DNA of 30,482 bases, taken from the NCBI GenBank assembly GCA_009885905.1, contig VFJU01000271.1:1-30482 (forward strand). The letters run 5' to 3'. This DNA is from Verrucomicrobiota bacterium (lineage in GTDB: Bacteria > Verrucomicrobiota > Verrucomicrobiia > Verrucomicrobiales > Akkermansiaceae). The notes under the pieces were generated by a model, which worked only from the letters and a program-made list of their open reading frames with translations, was not told the DNA's origin and searched no databases. How positions within the stretch are numbered: the first letter of the stretch is position 1; every line of letters starts with the position of its first letter. Positions 24,082 to 30,482 of this stretch are shown here, one piece after another. The position numbers were made by a program, and so were the translations under genes.

Positions 24082-24540
24082 GTGGACCTACAGGAAATCC
24101 GCCGCATCGTCGAACTCATGAACGAGCACGGCCTCACCCACTTCGATCTCACCAAGAAGGATCTGCGCTTGAAACTGAAAAAAGGAGCAGACCTCGACGA
24201 CCTTCGCGGTCTACTTGCGGCTCTACCAGTGGGCCAGTCTCAAGCCCAAGCCGCTGCTGTGCCCGCCGCGGTCTCGGCCATTTCCGCGCCGGCTCCCATT
24301 GCAGATGGCATGGAAATCACCTCGCCTATGGTCGGTACATTTTACATCAAGCCCGCGCCGGATGCGCCGAACTTTGTCGAGGTTGGTTCGTCCGTCTCAG
24401 TCGGTCAGACGCTCTGCATCATCGAGGCGATGAAGGTGATGAACGAAATCAAGGCGGAAAAATCTGGAACGATTTGCGCTCTCGTCGCCGCAGACGGCAA
24501 CCCCGTCCAATACGGCGATGTGCTCTTCCGCATCAAGTGA
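24082..24540 (+). CDS. accB: Acetyl-CoA carboxylase biotin carboxyl carrier protein
   Basis: It carries biotin between the carboxylase and transcarboxylase of acetyl-CoA carboxylase, the first step of fatty-acid synthesis. The N-terminus VDLQEIRRIVELMNEHGLTHFDL is typical of AccB, followed by an Ala/Pro linker. The biotinyl domain has ITSPMVGTFY and EAMKVMNEI with the biotinylated lysine at about residue 118. It has 152 residues and a GTG start, with CCAAC 11 nt upstream. A possible promoter lies at 23988-24017. accC follows after 32 nt. Confidence 0.95.
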   Translation: MDLQEIRRIVELMNEHGLTHFDLTKKDLRLKLKKGADLDDLRGLLAALPVGQSQAQAAAVPAAVSAISAPAPIADGMEITSPMVGTFYIKPAPDAPNFVEVGSSVSVGQTLCIIEAMKVMNEIKAEKSGTICALVAADGNPVQYGDVLFRIK

Positions 24541-24572
24541 CCCGCCTACTTTGATCACCCGCTAATTTTCCT

Positions 24573-25925
24573 ATGTTCAAGCGTGTCTTAGTCGCCAACC
24601 GCGGTGAAATCGCCCTCCGTATCATTCGCGCTTGCCGTGAACTTGATGTGGAATCCGTCGCAGTTTACTCTGAGGCGGATGTGGACTCGATGCACGTGCA
24701 ACTCGCCGACGAGTCGGTCTGCATCGGCCCGTCATCGAGTAAGGAGTCGTATCTCAAGATCGATCGCATCATCGCGGCCGCCGAGATCACCGGCGCGGAT
24801 GCGATCCACCCGGGATACGGATTTCTATCAGAAAATGCTCGTTTCGCCGAAATTTGTGCCAGCTCCGGCCTGACTTTTATCGGCCCCTCTCACGAGGTCA
24901 TCTCGCTGATGGGTGACAAGGCGACCGCTCGCGCCACCGCCATCGCTAATGGTGTGCCCATCACACCCGGCTCGGAAATCATGCCGGATGCCGAGACCGC
25001 GCTCATCGAGGCAAAAAAAATCGGTCTACCCGTCATGATCAAAGCCACCGCGGGTGGGGGTGGTCGCGGCATGCGTCCTTGCTTCAAGGAAGAAGAATTC
25101 ATCAGTCTGTTCCAAGCCGCTTCTAACGAGGCCATCGCTTGCTTTGGTAACGGTGCTTGCTACCTTGAAAAACTTGTCATCAATCCGCACCACGTCGAGT
25201 TCCAGATCTTCGGTGATTCACACGGAAATTTCATTCACCTTGGCGAGCGTGATTGCTCGATGCAGCGTCGCAACCAGAAGGTGATTGAGGAGTGCCCATC
25301 GCCACTCCTCACCCCAGAGCTTCGTGCCCGCATGGGGGAGGCCTCGGTCAAGTTGATCAAAAACATCGGCTATCAGAATGCCGGAACGATCGAATACCTC
25401 GTCGACGAAGCAGCGGAGAATTTCTATTTCATGGAAATGAACACTCGGATCCAGGTCGAGCATCCAGTCACCGAGGAGGTCATGGGCTGCGAGTTGATCA
25501 AGGAACAAATTCGTGTCGCCGCTGGCGAGCCGTTGTCTCACCACGTGCTCGACGCGGTGCCCCGTGGTCACTCGATCGAGTGTCGCATCAATGCGGAAGA
25601 CCCATTTAACAATTTCACTCCAAGCCCGGGCACCATCGAGATGTGGTACGCACCGGGTGGAAAAGGCGTGCGGGTGGACACCCACGTTTACTCGGGCTAC
25701 ACCGTCCCGCCGCATTACGACTCGATGATCGCCAAGCTCATCGTCACCGGGGCCACCCGCGAGATCGCTATCGCCCGCATGAAGCGTGCCCTCGGCGAGT
25801 TCATGATCCGTGGCATCAAGACGACCATTCCATTCCAGCAGGAAATCATCGCCCACCCAGACTTTGCCGCTGGCACTTACGACATCGGGTGGGTCGCGAG
25901 ATTTCTTGAAGAGCGGAAAATCTGA
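24573..25925 (+). CDS. accC: Acetyl-CoA carboxylase biotin carboxylase subunit
   Basis: It carboxylates biotin on AccB with ATP and bicarbonate. FKRVLVANRGEIALRIIRACRELD opens it. GADAIHPGYGFLSENARFAE, the ATP-grasp Gly-rich loop KATAGGGGRGMRP, HHVEFQIFGDSHGN, ERDCSMQRRNQKVIEECPSP and FYFMEMNTRIQVEHPVTEEV are all present. The length is 450 residues, as expected. It forms a pair with accB, and thiE follows 41 nt later on the same strand. Confidence 0.97.
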   Translation: MFKRVLVANRGEIALRIIRACRELDVESVAVYSEADVDSMHVQLADESVCIGPSSSKESYLKIDRIIAAAEITGADAIHPGYGFLSENARFAEICASSGLTFIGPSHEVISLMGDKATARATAIANGVPITPGSEIMPDAETALIEAKKIGLPVMIKATAGGGGRGMRPCFKEEEFISLFQAASNEAIACFGNGACYLEKLVINPHHVEFQIFGDSHGNFIHLGERDCSMQRRNQKVIEECPSPLLTPELRARMGEASVKLIKNIGYQNAGTIEYLVDEAAENFYFMEMNTRIQVEHPVTEEVMGCELIKEQIRVAAGEPLSHHVLDAVPRGHSIECRINAEDPFNNFTPSPGTIEMWYAPGGKGVRVDTHVYSGYTVPPHYDSMIAKLIVTGATREIAIARMKRALGEFMIRGIKTTIPFQQEIIAHPDFAAGTYDIGWVARFLEERKI

Positions 25926-25966
25926 TAGGAAAGAGCGTTTCCATCTCTCGCATTCTCTCTGAAAAA

Positions 25967-26620
25967 ATGCTCAGCCTGCAAGAAGCCCGCCTCTACGCCA
26001 TCCTCGATCTCGGTTACACCTCGGAGGAAAATGCCGAGACGGTCACCCGATCTCTGCTCGGTGGCGGCGCGGATCTCCTCCAGCTCCGTGCCAAGGGCAA
26101 GGACCTCGCCACCATCCGCCGCGTCGCGGAAAAACTCATCCCGCTCTGCCGCGCGGCTCGTGTTCCATTCATCCTCAACGACCACCCGGCCCTCGCGGCA
26201 GAAGTTGGCGCAGACGGCGTTCACATCGGCCAGGACGATGGCTCCCTCGTCGATGCCCAAGCCGCGTTCAAATCCAAAATTCCAAATCCGAAATCTAACA
26301 TTCTATTCGGTCGCTCCACTCACACGCTCGCGCAGGCCCGCGCCGCCCTCGCTGAGGGCTTCGACCACATTGGATTCGGTCCGCTTTTCCCCACTCCAAC
26401 CAAGGCCGGTCGTCCTGGCATCGGCCTCGCGGATGTCGCCACGATGGAGCGCGAGGTCGGCGTTGAAATCCCCGCCTTCTGCATCGGCGGGATCACCCGT
26501 CAAACGCTCACTCAAGTCCTAGCCGCTGGAGCCCGGCGAGTTGTGATCGTCTCGGATCTACTCAATGCCGACGACATCCAAGCGGCGACTCGTGAAGTCG
26601 TTGTTAGAATGAGGTCCTAA
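25967..26620 (+). CDS. thiE: Thiamine-phosphate synthase
   Basis: It joins hydroxymethylpyrimidine-PP and the thiazole phosphate to make thiamine phosphate. In order: LLQLRAKGKD, FILNDH, GVHIGQDD, GRSTHTLAQA, IGFGPLFPTPTKAGRPGIGL and FCIGGI, matching the ThiE TIM barrel and its pyrophosphate-binding sites. The length is 217 residues. Around residues 101-112 an unusual Lys/Ser/Pro/Asn-rich loop (FKSKIPNPKSNI) is encoded by an AT-rich degenerate repeat like those found between genes in this window. Other thi genes are not nearby. Confidence 0.92.
   Translation: MLSLQEARLYAILDLGYTSEENAETVTRSLLGGGADLLQLRAKGKDLATIRRVAEKLIPLCRAARVPFILNDHPALAAEVGADGVHIGQDDGSLVDAQAAFKSKIPNPKSNILFGRSTHTLAQARAALAEGFDHIGFGPLFPTPTKAGRPGIGLADVATMEREVGVEIPAFCIGGITRQTLTQVLAAGARRVVIVSDLLNADDIQAATREVVVRMRS
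26269..26295 (+). repeat. AT-rich degenerate repeat inside thiE
   Basis: A run built of CAAATCC / AAATTCC / GAAATC units, read in frame by thiE. Related runs occur between genes at 23929-23955 (+) and 29381-29406 (- orientation). Confidence 0.45.
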
Positions 26621-26639
26621 AAAAATTTGAGTTCGGTAT

Positions 26640-26657
26640 TCTCTCGTAGGCGAGAGA
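26640..26657 (+). terminator. Hairpin between convergent thiE and the PfkB gene
   Basis: TCTCTCG-TAGG-CGAGAGA forms a 7-bp stem with a 4-nt loop, followed on the + strand by only three Ts. For the - strand a run of seven Ts lies about 13 nt beyond the stem. It is probably a weak shared terminator. Confidence 0.45.
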
Positions 26658-26662
26658 TTTCC

Positions 26663-27631
26663 TCACCACGCAGTCACCGACCGGAACGACTCTAACCGCT
26701 CAGCTAAATCTGCACTTGAAAGCTCTTCAAGCCGCCGTGTGGAAAATGCTTCGCACGTGAAAGACGCCAGCATCGACCCTTGGACGATGGCCTGGCGCAG
26801 GACATCCGTGGAATACGGCGGTGCACCCTGCGCAGCCAAGAACCCTGCCATTCCCCCCAAGAAAGTATCGCCCGCTCCCGTTGGATCCGCCACCGCATCA
26901 AGCGGCCACGCTGAGGCTCGGAATAACTCAACTCCGGAATCCGCCGATGCCGAAAAAAGAATGGCTCCAAATTCTCCAAGCTTGATCACCACGTGCCTCG
27001 GCCCTTTTTCAAGCAACAAACGCCCCGCCTTGATCAAGTTCGACGTCCCCGACAAGTCGCGCGCCTCCCCTTCGTTCAGCACAAATAAATCCAGATGCGG
27101 CAACACCTCGTGCAGACGCTCACGGGCGATTTCAATCCATAGATCCATCGTGTCGGCGATGACAAACCGTGCATCATTTCCAGGACCAGAAATTCCGCAT
27201 TGAGACAGCATTTCTAACTGATTGTCTGGCGACATATTCGCCAAAACCACGATCGGAGCTCCGGCCGATGCCGCAGGCACCTTCACCTGCCAACTTTCTA
27301 ACACATTGAGCCCCACTCGGTGGGTTGTCCGCTCATTCATATTCGCATGGTACTCGCCAGACCACGTGAAGGATTCGTTTTCTGAGCGCTCCACCCCGTC
27401 TAGCAGAACCCCGCGATCCTCAAGCATTGCGAGATGCTCCTTCGGAAAATCATGTCCGATGATCCCGATCAACGATACCGGCTTGCTGAAGAACGAAGCG
27501 GCGAGTGCGGCGTATGCAGCAGATCCGCCAAGCAAGTTCGCGGCTTCCGCCTCGGGAGTCTTGACGTGGTCGATGGCGACGGTACCGCCAATGACAATGG
27601 CAGATTGGGGAGTGGTGGATGGAGATGACAT
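26663..27631 (-). CDS. PfkB-family carbohydrate/nucleoside kinase
   Basis: This is a ribokinase-fold kinase of the PfkB family; the substrate cannot be read from sequence. IVIGGTVAIDHV with LLGGSAAYAALAASFF near the start and DPTGAGDTFLGGMAGFLA near the end (the anion hole and catalytic Asp) are the family signatures. LFVLNEGEARDL and HVVIKLGEFGAILF lie between. The ATG at 27631 gives 322 residues starting just before the first strand. The frame is open 30 codons further upstream, but that stretch is leader-like and repetitive. It converges with thiE, with a hairpin between them. Confidence 0.9.
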   Translation of the reverse strand: MSSPSTTPQSAIVIGGTVAIDHVKTPEAEAANLLGGSAAYAALAASFFSKPVSLIGIIGHDFPKEHLAMLEDRGVLLDGVERSENESFTWSGEYHANMNERTTHRVGLNVLESWQVKVPAASAGAPIVVLANMSPDNQLEMLSQCGISGPGNDARFVIADTMDLWIEIARERLHEVLPHLDLFVLNEGEARDLSGTSNLIKAGRLLLEKGPRHVVIKLGEFGAILFSASADSGVELFRASAWPLDAVADPTGAGDTFLGGMAGFLAAQGAPPYSTDVLRQAIVQGSMLASFTCEAFSTRRLEELSSADLAERLESFRSVTAW

Positions 27632-27842
27632 GGGTGAATGGATGGTGGATGCTTGAAGGTGTTGGCGGGCAGAAATTTCTAAACCGCGCGCAATTTCTAG
27701 CTTCCCCGTAAAAATCCGCAACCGCCAAATCTTCCACGATCTGCCTTCCTAGTTTGTTCCGTTATCCTTGGCCGAGTCCGCCCACTTAAGGTGGACATGG
27801 GAGTTTTTCACTCGCGCCGTATTCATGTTAGTTTTTTCCGAT

Positions 27843-27875
27843 AAAAAAAGCGAGGACGCATGTGCGGCCTCGCTT
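27843..27875 (-). terminator. Intrinsic terminator after ssb
   Basis: Read on the - strand, AAGCGAGG pairs with CCTCGCTT around a short inner CGC/GCG stem, followed by a T-run. It ends the pth-rpsF-ssb unit. Confidence 0.85.
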
Positions 27876-27913
27876 GAAGTATGGCTGGCAATCAATGCCG
27901 GCCTTGCTCAATA

Positions 27914-28402
27914 TCAGAATGGAATGTCGTCGTCCTCTGGGTAGTCATCTGTGGGTGCTGCGGATGCACCTTGGGGTGAGCCTTGAGGCGAGCTTTGGCG
28001 TTGTGATGAAGAAGATGCTTGTGATGAGCGTTCCGCAGAGCCGCCGCCGCCGCCACCACCGGCGCCAGTACCACTTGATAGAAATTGCATGTTCTCGCCG
28101 ATGACTCTGAGCTTGCTGCGTTTTTTGCCGGTTTCCTTGTCGTCCCATGTGTCGAGATTCAAGCGACCTTCGATGTAGACCGGTCTTCCTTTCGTTAGAT
28201 ATTGCTGAGCGAGCTCGGCTTGGCGTCCCCAGAGGGTGACTTCGACGAATGTGGTCTCTTCTTGTTTCTGACCTTGGTCATTATTCCAAACTCGGTTGAT
28301 GGCCATGCTGATTTCAGAAACAGCAGTGCCTTTGGGAGTGTGGCGAAGTTCGGGATCTCGGGTGAGATTGCCGATGAGCATGACTTTGTTGAGATTGGCC
28401 AT
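27914..28402 (-). CDS. ssb: Single-stranded DNA-binding protein
   Basis: It coats ssDNA in replication, repair and recombination. The OB-fold starts MANLNKVMLIGNLTRDPELRHTPKGTAVSEISMAINR and continues with TTFVEVTLWGRQAELAQQYLTKGRPVYIEGRLNLDTWDDK. A Gly/Ser/Gln-rich linker follows, ending in PEDDDIPF, the canonical partner-binding tip. The length is 162 residues. It is 47 nt after rpsF. A terminator follows ssb, so rpsR and rplI, which often follow, are not in this unit. Confidence 0.97.
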   Translation of the reverse strand: MANLNKVMLIGNLTRDPELRHTPKGTAVSEISMAINRVWNNDQGQKQEETTFVEVTLWGRQAELAQQYLTKGRPVYIEGRLNLDTWDDKETGKKRSKLRVIGENMQFLSSGTGAGGGGGGGSAERSSQASSSSQRQSSPQGSPQGASAAPTDDYPEDDDIPF

Positions 28403-28449
28403 AACGAGAGAAATCTGAAGATTCTCGCCCGCGGATGCGAGCAGAAAAC

Positions 28450-28737
28450 TTAGGCGACGCGGACGAAATGCTGGAGGTGGACGTGACCGTTCAAGTGCAG
28501 GCGGCTTTGAATCTTGGTGATCACGTCGGGAGCGCCTTGGAAGGTGTAGTTGACGTAGTGACCGGACTCGAGGTGGCGAGCGTTATAGGCAAACTGGCGG
28601 CGTCCGAGTTGGGCGACTTTTTCGAGCTTGGCGCCTTCGGCTTCGATTTCCTTGCCGACGGAAGCGACGAGTTCGTCGACGGTGCCATCAAGGGATTTGG
28701 TATTAAGGACGATCAGGCCCTGGTATTTGCGACTCAT
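28450..28737 (-). CDS. rpsF: 30S ribosomal protein bS6
   Basis: bS6 binds the 30S platform together with bS18. MSRKYQGLIVLNTKSLDGTVDELVASVGKEIEAEGAKLEKVAQLGRRQFAY and the ending HVHLQHFVRVA match the family. It has 95 residues from the Met in front of SRKYQG. The frame is open upstream but that part is the pth gene read in another frame. The start lies 35 nt inside the pth coding sequence, so its ribosome-binding region is also pth coding sequence. Confidence 0.94.
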   Translation of the reverse strand: MSRKYQGLIVLNTKSLDGTVDELVASVGKEIEAEGAKLEKVAQLGRRQFAYNARHLESGHYVNYTFQGAPDVITKIQSRLHLNGHVHLQHFVRVA

Positions 28738-29320
28738 CTGTTGTTGGGAGTGGATTGTTACGTGTGTGGTAGCGATGCGCCGCGGTGGCGATGCCTTGGG
28801 AACGCGCAAGCTGCACGGCATCCAGCGCGGTGGCAAGCATGTTTTCGAGAATGGGTTGTTCGTCAGGAGAAAACTTTCCGAGCACGTGTCCGACGATCTC
28901 GCCCGGCTCGCTGGTGCCGATGCCGAGTTTGAGACGGGGAAACAGGTCATTACCGAGGTGCTGGAGGATCGATTTGATACCATTGTGGCCACCGGCGGAG
29001 CCTTTTTCGCGGAAGCGGAGGGTGCCAAGGGGGAGGGCGGCGTCGTCGTAAATCACCAAAATTTCCTCGGGCGACCACTTGTGAAACGCGAGGATTTGTT
29101 GGATGGCGCGACCGCTGAGGTTCATAAACGTCTGCGGTTTGAGTAAAATGGTGCCGCAGCCAGGGATTTTTGCGAGGTGGCTTTGCCACTTGGGGACCGA
29201 CTGGAACGAGGCACCTGAGGCGGCGGCGAGGCGGTCCAAGACCATGAATCCGACGTTATGGCGGGTTTCTTGGTACTGCCGTCCGGGATTGCCGAGGCCG
29301 ATGATGAGCTGGAAAGACAT
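28703..29320 (-). CDS. pth: Peptidyl-tRNA hydrolase
   Basis: It recycles peptidyl-tRNAs dropped from ribosomes. LIIGLGNPGRQYQETRHNVGFMVLD includes the active-site Asn and His. KPQTFMNLSGRAI, VIYDDAALPLGTLRFREKGSAGGHNGIKSI and LKLGIG complete the signature. The length is 205 residues, with a short Pro/Asp-rich tail beyond the usual end. That tail is the part that overlaps rpsF. pth-rpsF-ssb appear to form one transcription unit. Confidence 0.96.
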   Translation of the reverse strand: MSFQLIIGLGNPGRQYQETRHNVGFMVLDRLAAASGASFQSVPKWQSHLAKIPGCGTILLKPQTFMNLSGRAIQQILAFHKWSPEEILVIYDDAALPLGTLRFREKGSAGGHNGIKSILQHLGNDLFPRLKLGIGTSEPGEIVGHVLGKFSPDEQPILENMLATALDAVQLARSQGIATAAHRYHTRNNPLPTTDESQIPGPDRP

Positions 29321-29380
29321 GGGCTGGATGAGTGATCAGAAAACGAAACGGAACGAGGGCTCGATGGACGCTAAGTGGAA

Positions 29381-29406
29381 TTTTGCGGATTTGCGATTTC
29401 TGAAAT
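29381..29406 (-). repeat. AT-rich degenerate repeat between pth and rplY
   Basis: On the - strand this reads as AAATCGCAAATCCGC then AAAATTCC, similar to the run inside thiE. The rest of the 146-nt gap holds the rplY terminator and nothing else recognised. Confidence 0.35.
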
Positions 29407-29409
29407 CAC

Positions 29410-29443
29410 AAAAACGCTCGGGCCGCGTGAGCAGACCGAGCGT
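29410..29443 (-). terminator. Intrinsic terminator after rplY
   Basis: On the - strand ACGCTCGG pairs with CCGAGCGT over a 14-nt loop and runs into a T-run, 24 nt past the rplY stop. It separates rplY from pth. Confidence 0.75.
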
Positions 29444-29466
29444 CGTTGATAAGAACCTTCCGCTGC

Positions 29467-30066
29467 TTACTTGGCGGGAGTCGCTGCGGCTTCTTCCGAG
29501 ACCGCTGCGGCTGGCTTACCAAGGTGGGCGACGACGACCTCCGCCGCGTGAGTGGCGCGGACGCCGGCGGGGAAGGTGATGTCACCGATGTGCAATGAAT
29601 CGCCAACTTGGAGGTGGCTGATGTCGACCTCGATGGTTTCGGGTAGGTCGTTCGGTAGGCAGGTGATTTCGATTGCGTGGACGTATTGCTCCACGAGGCC
29701 ACCGGCTTTCACGCCGGGGGATTCACCGTTCAGGTGAGTCGGGATGTGGGCGGTGATGGCCGTTTTTTCGTCGATCGCGCGGAAATCTGCGTGGAGCGTG
29801 ATGCCTGAGAGCGAGTCGTGTTGGATCGACTGCAAGAAAGCGAGACGCGTGCCGTGGCCTTCGATTTCCAGGTTCACAAGGATGTTTTCCGAGCTGCTGT
29901 GAGCGAGGAGATCCGAGAATGTTTTCGCGTCGACCTTGAGGTTGATGTTCTCGGTGCCCTTGCCGTAAATCACGGAGGGAACCCAGCCTTCACGGCGCAT
30001 TTGTTTAAGGCGTCCAGTACCGCTGCGTGCGCGCGGTGCTGCTTGGAGTGTTGTCTTCTTGGCCAT
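29467..30066 (-). CDS. rplY: 50S ribosomal protein bL25 (CTC/TL5 type)
   Basis: bL25 binds 5S rRNA. The N-terminal domain has ARSGTGRLKQMRREGWVPSVIYGKG and ILVNLEIEGHGTRLAFLQSIQHDSLSGITLHADFRAID. The second beta domain has HLNGESPGVKAGGLVEQYVHAIEITCLPNDLPETIEVDISHLQVGDSLHIGDI, so this is the longer CTC form (199 residues) rather than the short E. coli type. An Ala/Glu/Lys tail ends it. A terminator follows. CCAAC lies 12 nt before ATG and a possible promoter lies further upstream. Confidence 0.96.
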   Translation of the reverse strand: MAKKTTLQAAPRARSGTGRLKQMRREGWVPSVIYGKGTENINLKVDAKTFSDLLAHSSSENILVNLEIEGHGTRLAFLQSIQHDSLSGITLHADFRAIDEKTAITAHIPTHLNGESPGVKAGGLVEQYVHAIEITCLPNDLPETIEVDISHLQVGDSLHIGDITFPAGVRATHAAEVVVAHLGKPAAAVSEEAAATPAK

Positions 30067-30078
30067 ATCGATGTGGGC

Positions 30079-30083
30079 GTTGG
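30079..30083 (-). promoter_or_regulatory. Candidate CCAAC leader motif, rplY
   Basis: CCAAC on the - strand with a 12-nt spacer to ATG; no Shine-Dalgarno. Confidence 0.3.
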
Positions 30084-30128
30084 TATTTATTGCCGCCGGG
30101 GATTACTGCACCCAGTGCGGGGACGGGG

Positions 30129-30157
30129 TGTGTAGCGCCACTTCCAGCACTTGTCAA
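30129..30157 (-). promoter_or_regulatory. Possible promoter of rplY
   Basis: On the - strand a perfect -35 box TTGACA (30152-30157) is followed after 17 nt by TACACA (30129-30134), a weak -10. It lies about 60 nt upstream of the rplY start. Confidence 0.4.
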
Positions 30158-30358
30158 AAATTTGTTTCGAGCTTGGGTGGATTGAGTCCGCATGCGGTTG
30201 CCTGCTGGAAGCTGCCGCCACGCCGTTACCCGTGTATTGGCCAATCGCCCAGTGGTTTCGTCTCATGTCTTGAAGCCGGACGGGAAGCCTAGCAAAACCG
30301 TGCGGATGTGGAACGCGGGAAGCCGTGCTAACGACGATTATCCCTCTGCCGCAGGCAA

Positions 30359-30482
30359 ATGGGGCTCAAGACGCTATCCGATCACTTCCAGAAACTCGGA
30401 GCGGAGAATTGCTACGCCTTCAATGGCGAACATCGATTGATCTGGAATAAAGGCGACTTGCCAACCAGCGTCTGGGTGGTAT
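30359..30482 (+). CDS. Possible N-terminal fragment of a + strand protein, cut by the window edge
   Basis: From ATG at 30359 the frame is open for 41 codons to the window end, starting MGLKTLSDHFQKLGAENCYAF and continuing with residues such as HRLIWNKGDLPTSVW. The amino-acid mix looks protein-like (Trp, Tyr, His, Cys used sparingly). A stop codon lies in frame about 30 nt upstream, so this ATG or a later codon would be the start. An AGG is near but no convincing ribosome-binding site is seen. The family is not recognised. Confidence 0.35.
   Translation, partial: MGLKTLSDHFQKLGAENCYAFNGEHRLIWNKGDLPTSVWVV

Larger units (their letters stand above)
30067..30358. other. Stretch without a recognised gene
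   Basis: Upstream of rplY. Apart from the rplY leader motif, a possible promoter and a 10-nt palindrome ATTGGCCAAT (30236-30245), nothing is recognised. No tRNA-like cloverleaf or GGTTC-type T-loop was found on either strand, and the short open frames look non-coding. Confidence 0.5.

Noticed and set aside
25218..25856. Open frame of 212 codons on the - strand
   Set aside because: Antisense to accC, whose motifs are complete across this span.
27450..27737. 95-codon - strand frame upstream of and overlapping the PfkB gene
   Set aside because: It overlaps the kinase in another frame and turns His/Pro/Ser-rich after about 20 residues; the kinase signature motifs decide the frame.
30067..30358. 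Possible tRNA gene upstream of rplY
   Set aside because: No acceptor-stem pairing, T-loop or anticodon arm could be found on either strand.
30192..30440. 82-codon + strand frame near the right edge
   Set aside because: Arg/Ser-rich with no ribosome-binding site or family pattern, and it overlaps the more protein-like frame starting at 30359.
1..30482. GTTAG/CTAAC as a window-wide enriched motif, for example a methylation or orientation signal
   Set aside because: A by-eye count gives roughly 55-60 copies, close to what base composition predicts. Only the position relative to starts stands out.

Overview
The window is a chromosomal segment, about 55-60% G+C by eye, that begins in the str/S10/spc ribosomal-protein supercluster and runs into housekeeping and envelope genes. 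Several traits point to a bacterium of the Verrucomicrobiota or a close PVC relative: scarce Shine-Dalgarno sites, a DUF2264 protein, a DUF3127 protein, an envelope gene inside the ribosomal cluster, and AT-rich degenerate intergenic tracts. This assignment is inference from protein style and gene order; no rRNA is present to confirm it.

Layout. (1) 1-13402, + strand: rpsL-rpsG-fusA, then rpsJ-rplC-rplD-rplW-rplB-rpsS-[coiled-coil exported protein]-rplV-rpsC-rplP-rpmC-rpsQ-rplN-rplX-rplE-rpsH-rplF-rplR-rpsE-rplO, closed by a strong intrinsic terminator. tuf, rpsN and rpmD are missing from their usual places. (2) 13435-16435, +: secY-adk-map, with a 1-nt secY/adk overlap; the usual infA/rpmJ/rpsM/rpsK/rpsD/rpoA/rplQ continuation is absent. 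(3) 16490-17695, +: an exported DUF2264 protein. (4) 17697-19722, - strand: a DCC-family protein, a membrane-anchored parvulin (PpiC) and a DUF3127 OB-fold protein with an SSB-like acidic tail. (5) 19867-23285, +: a solitary RelE/ParE-like protein, a TPR membrane protein and a ComEC/Rec2 channel; trmB converges on it from the - strand. (6) 24082-26620, +: accB-accC-thiE. (7) 26663-27631, -: a PfkB-family kinase. (8) 27914-30066, -: rplY, then pth-rpsF-ssb, each unit followed by a terminator. (9) The right edge (30359 on) may hold the start of a further + gene.

The genes mostly serve translation (ribosome, EF-G, peptidyl-tRNA hydrolase, tRNA methylation), protein export and maturation (SecY, MetAP, PpiC), and fatty-acid precursor supply (AccB/AccC). 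The most striking signals are: a recurrent (C/T)AAC motif 10-13 nt before the start of many genes without a Shine-Dalgarno site; glycine/arginine-rich tails on both uS3 and uS5, the two proteins at the mRNA entry channel; an envelope protein gene embedded between rpsS and rplV; and a SecY with an additional C-terminal membrane helix.
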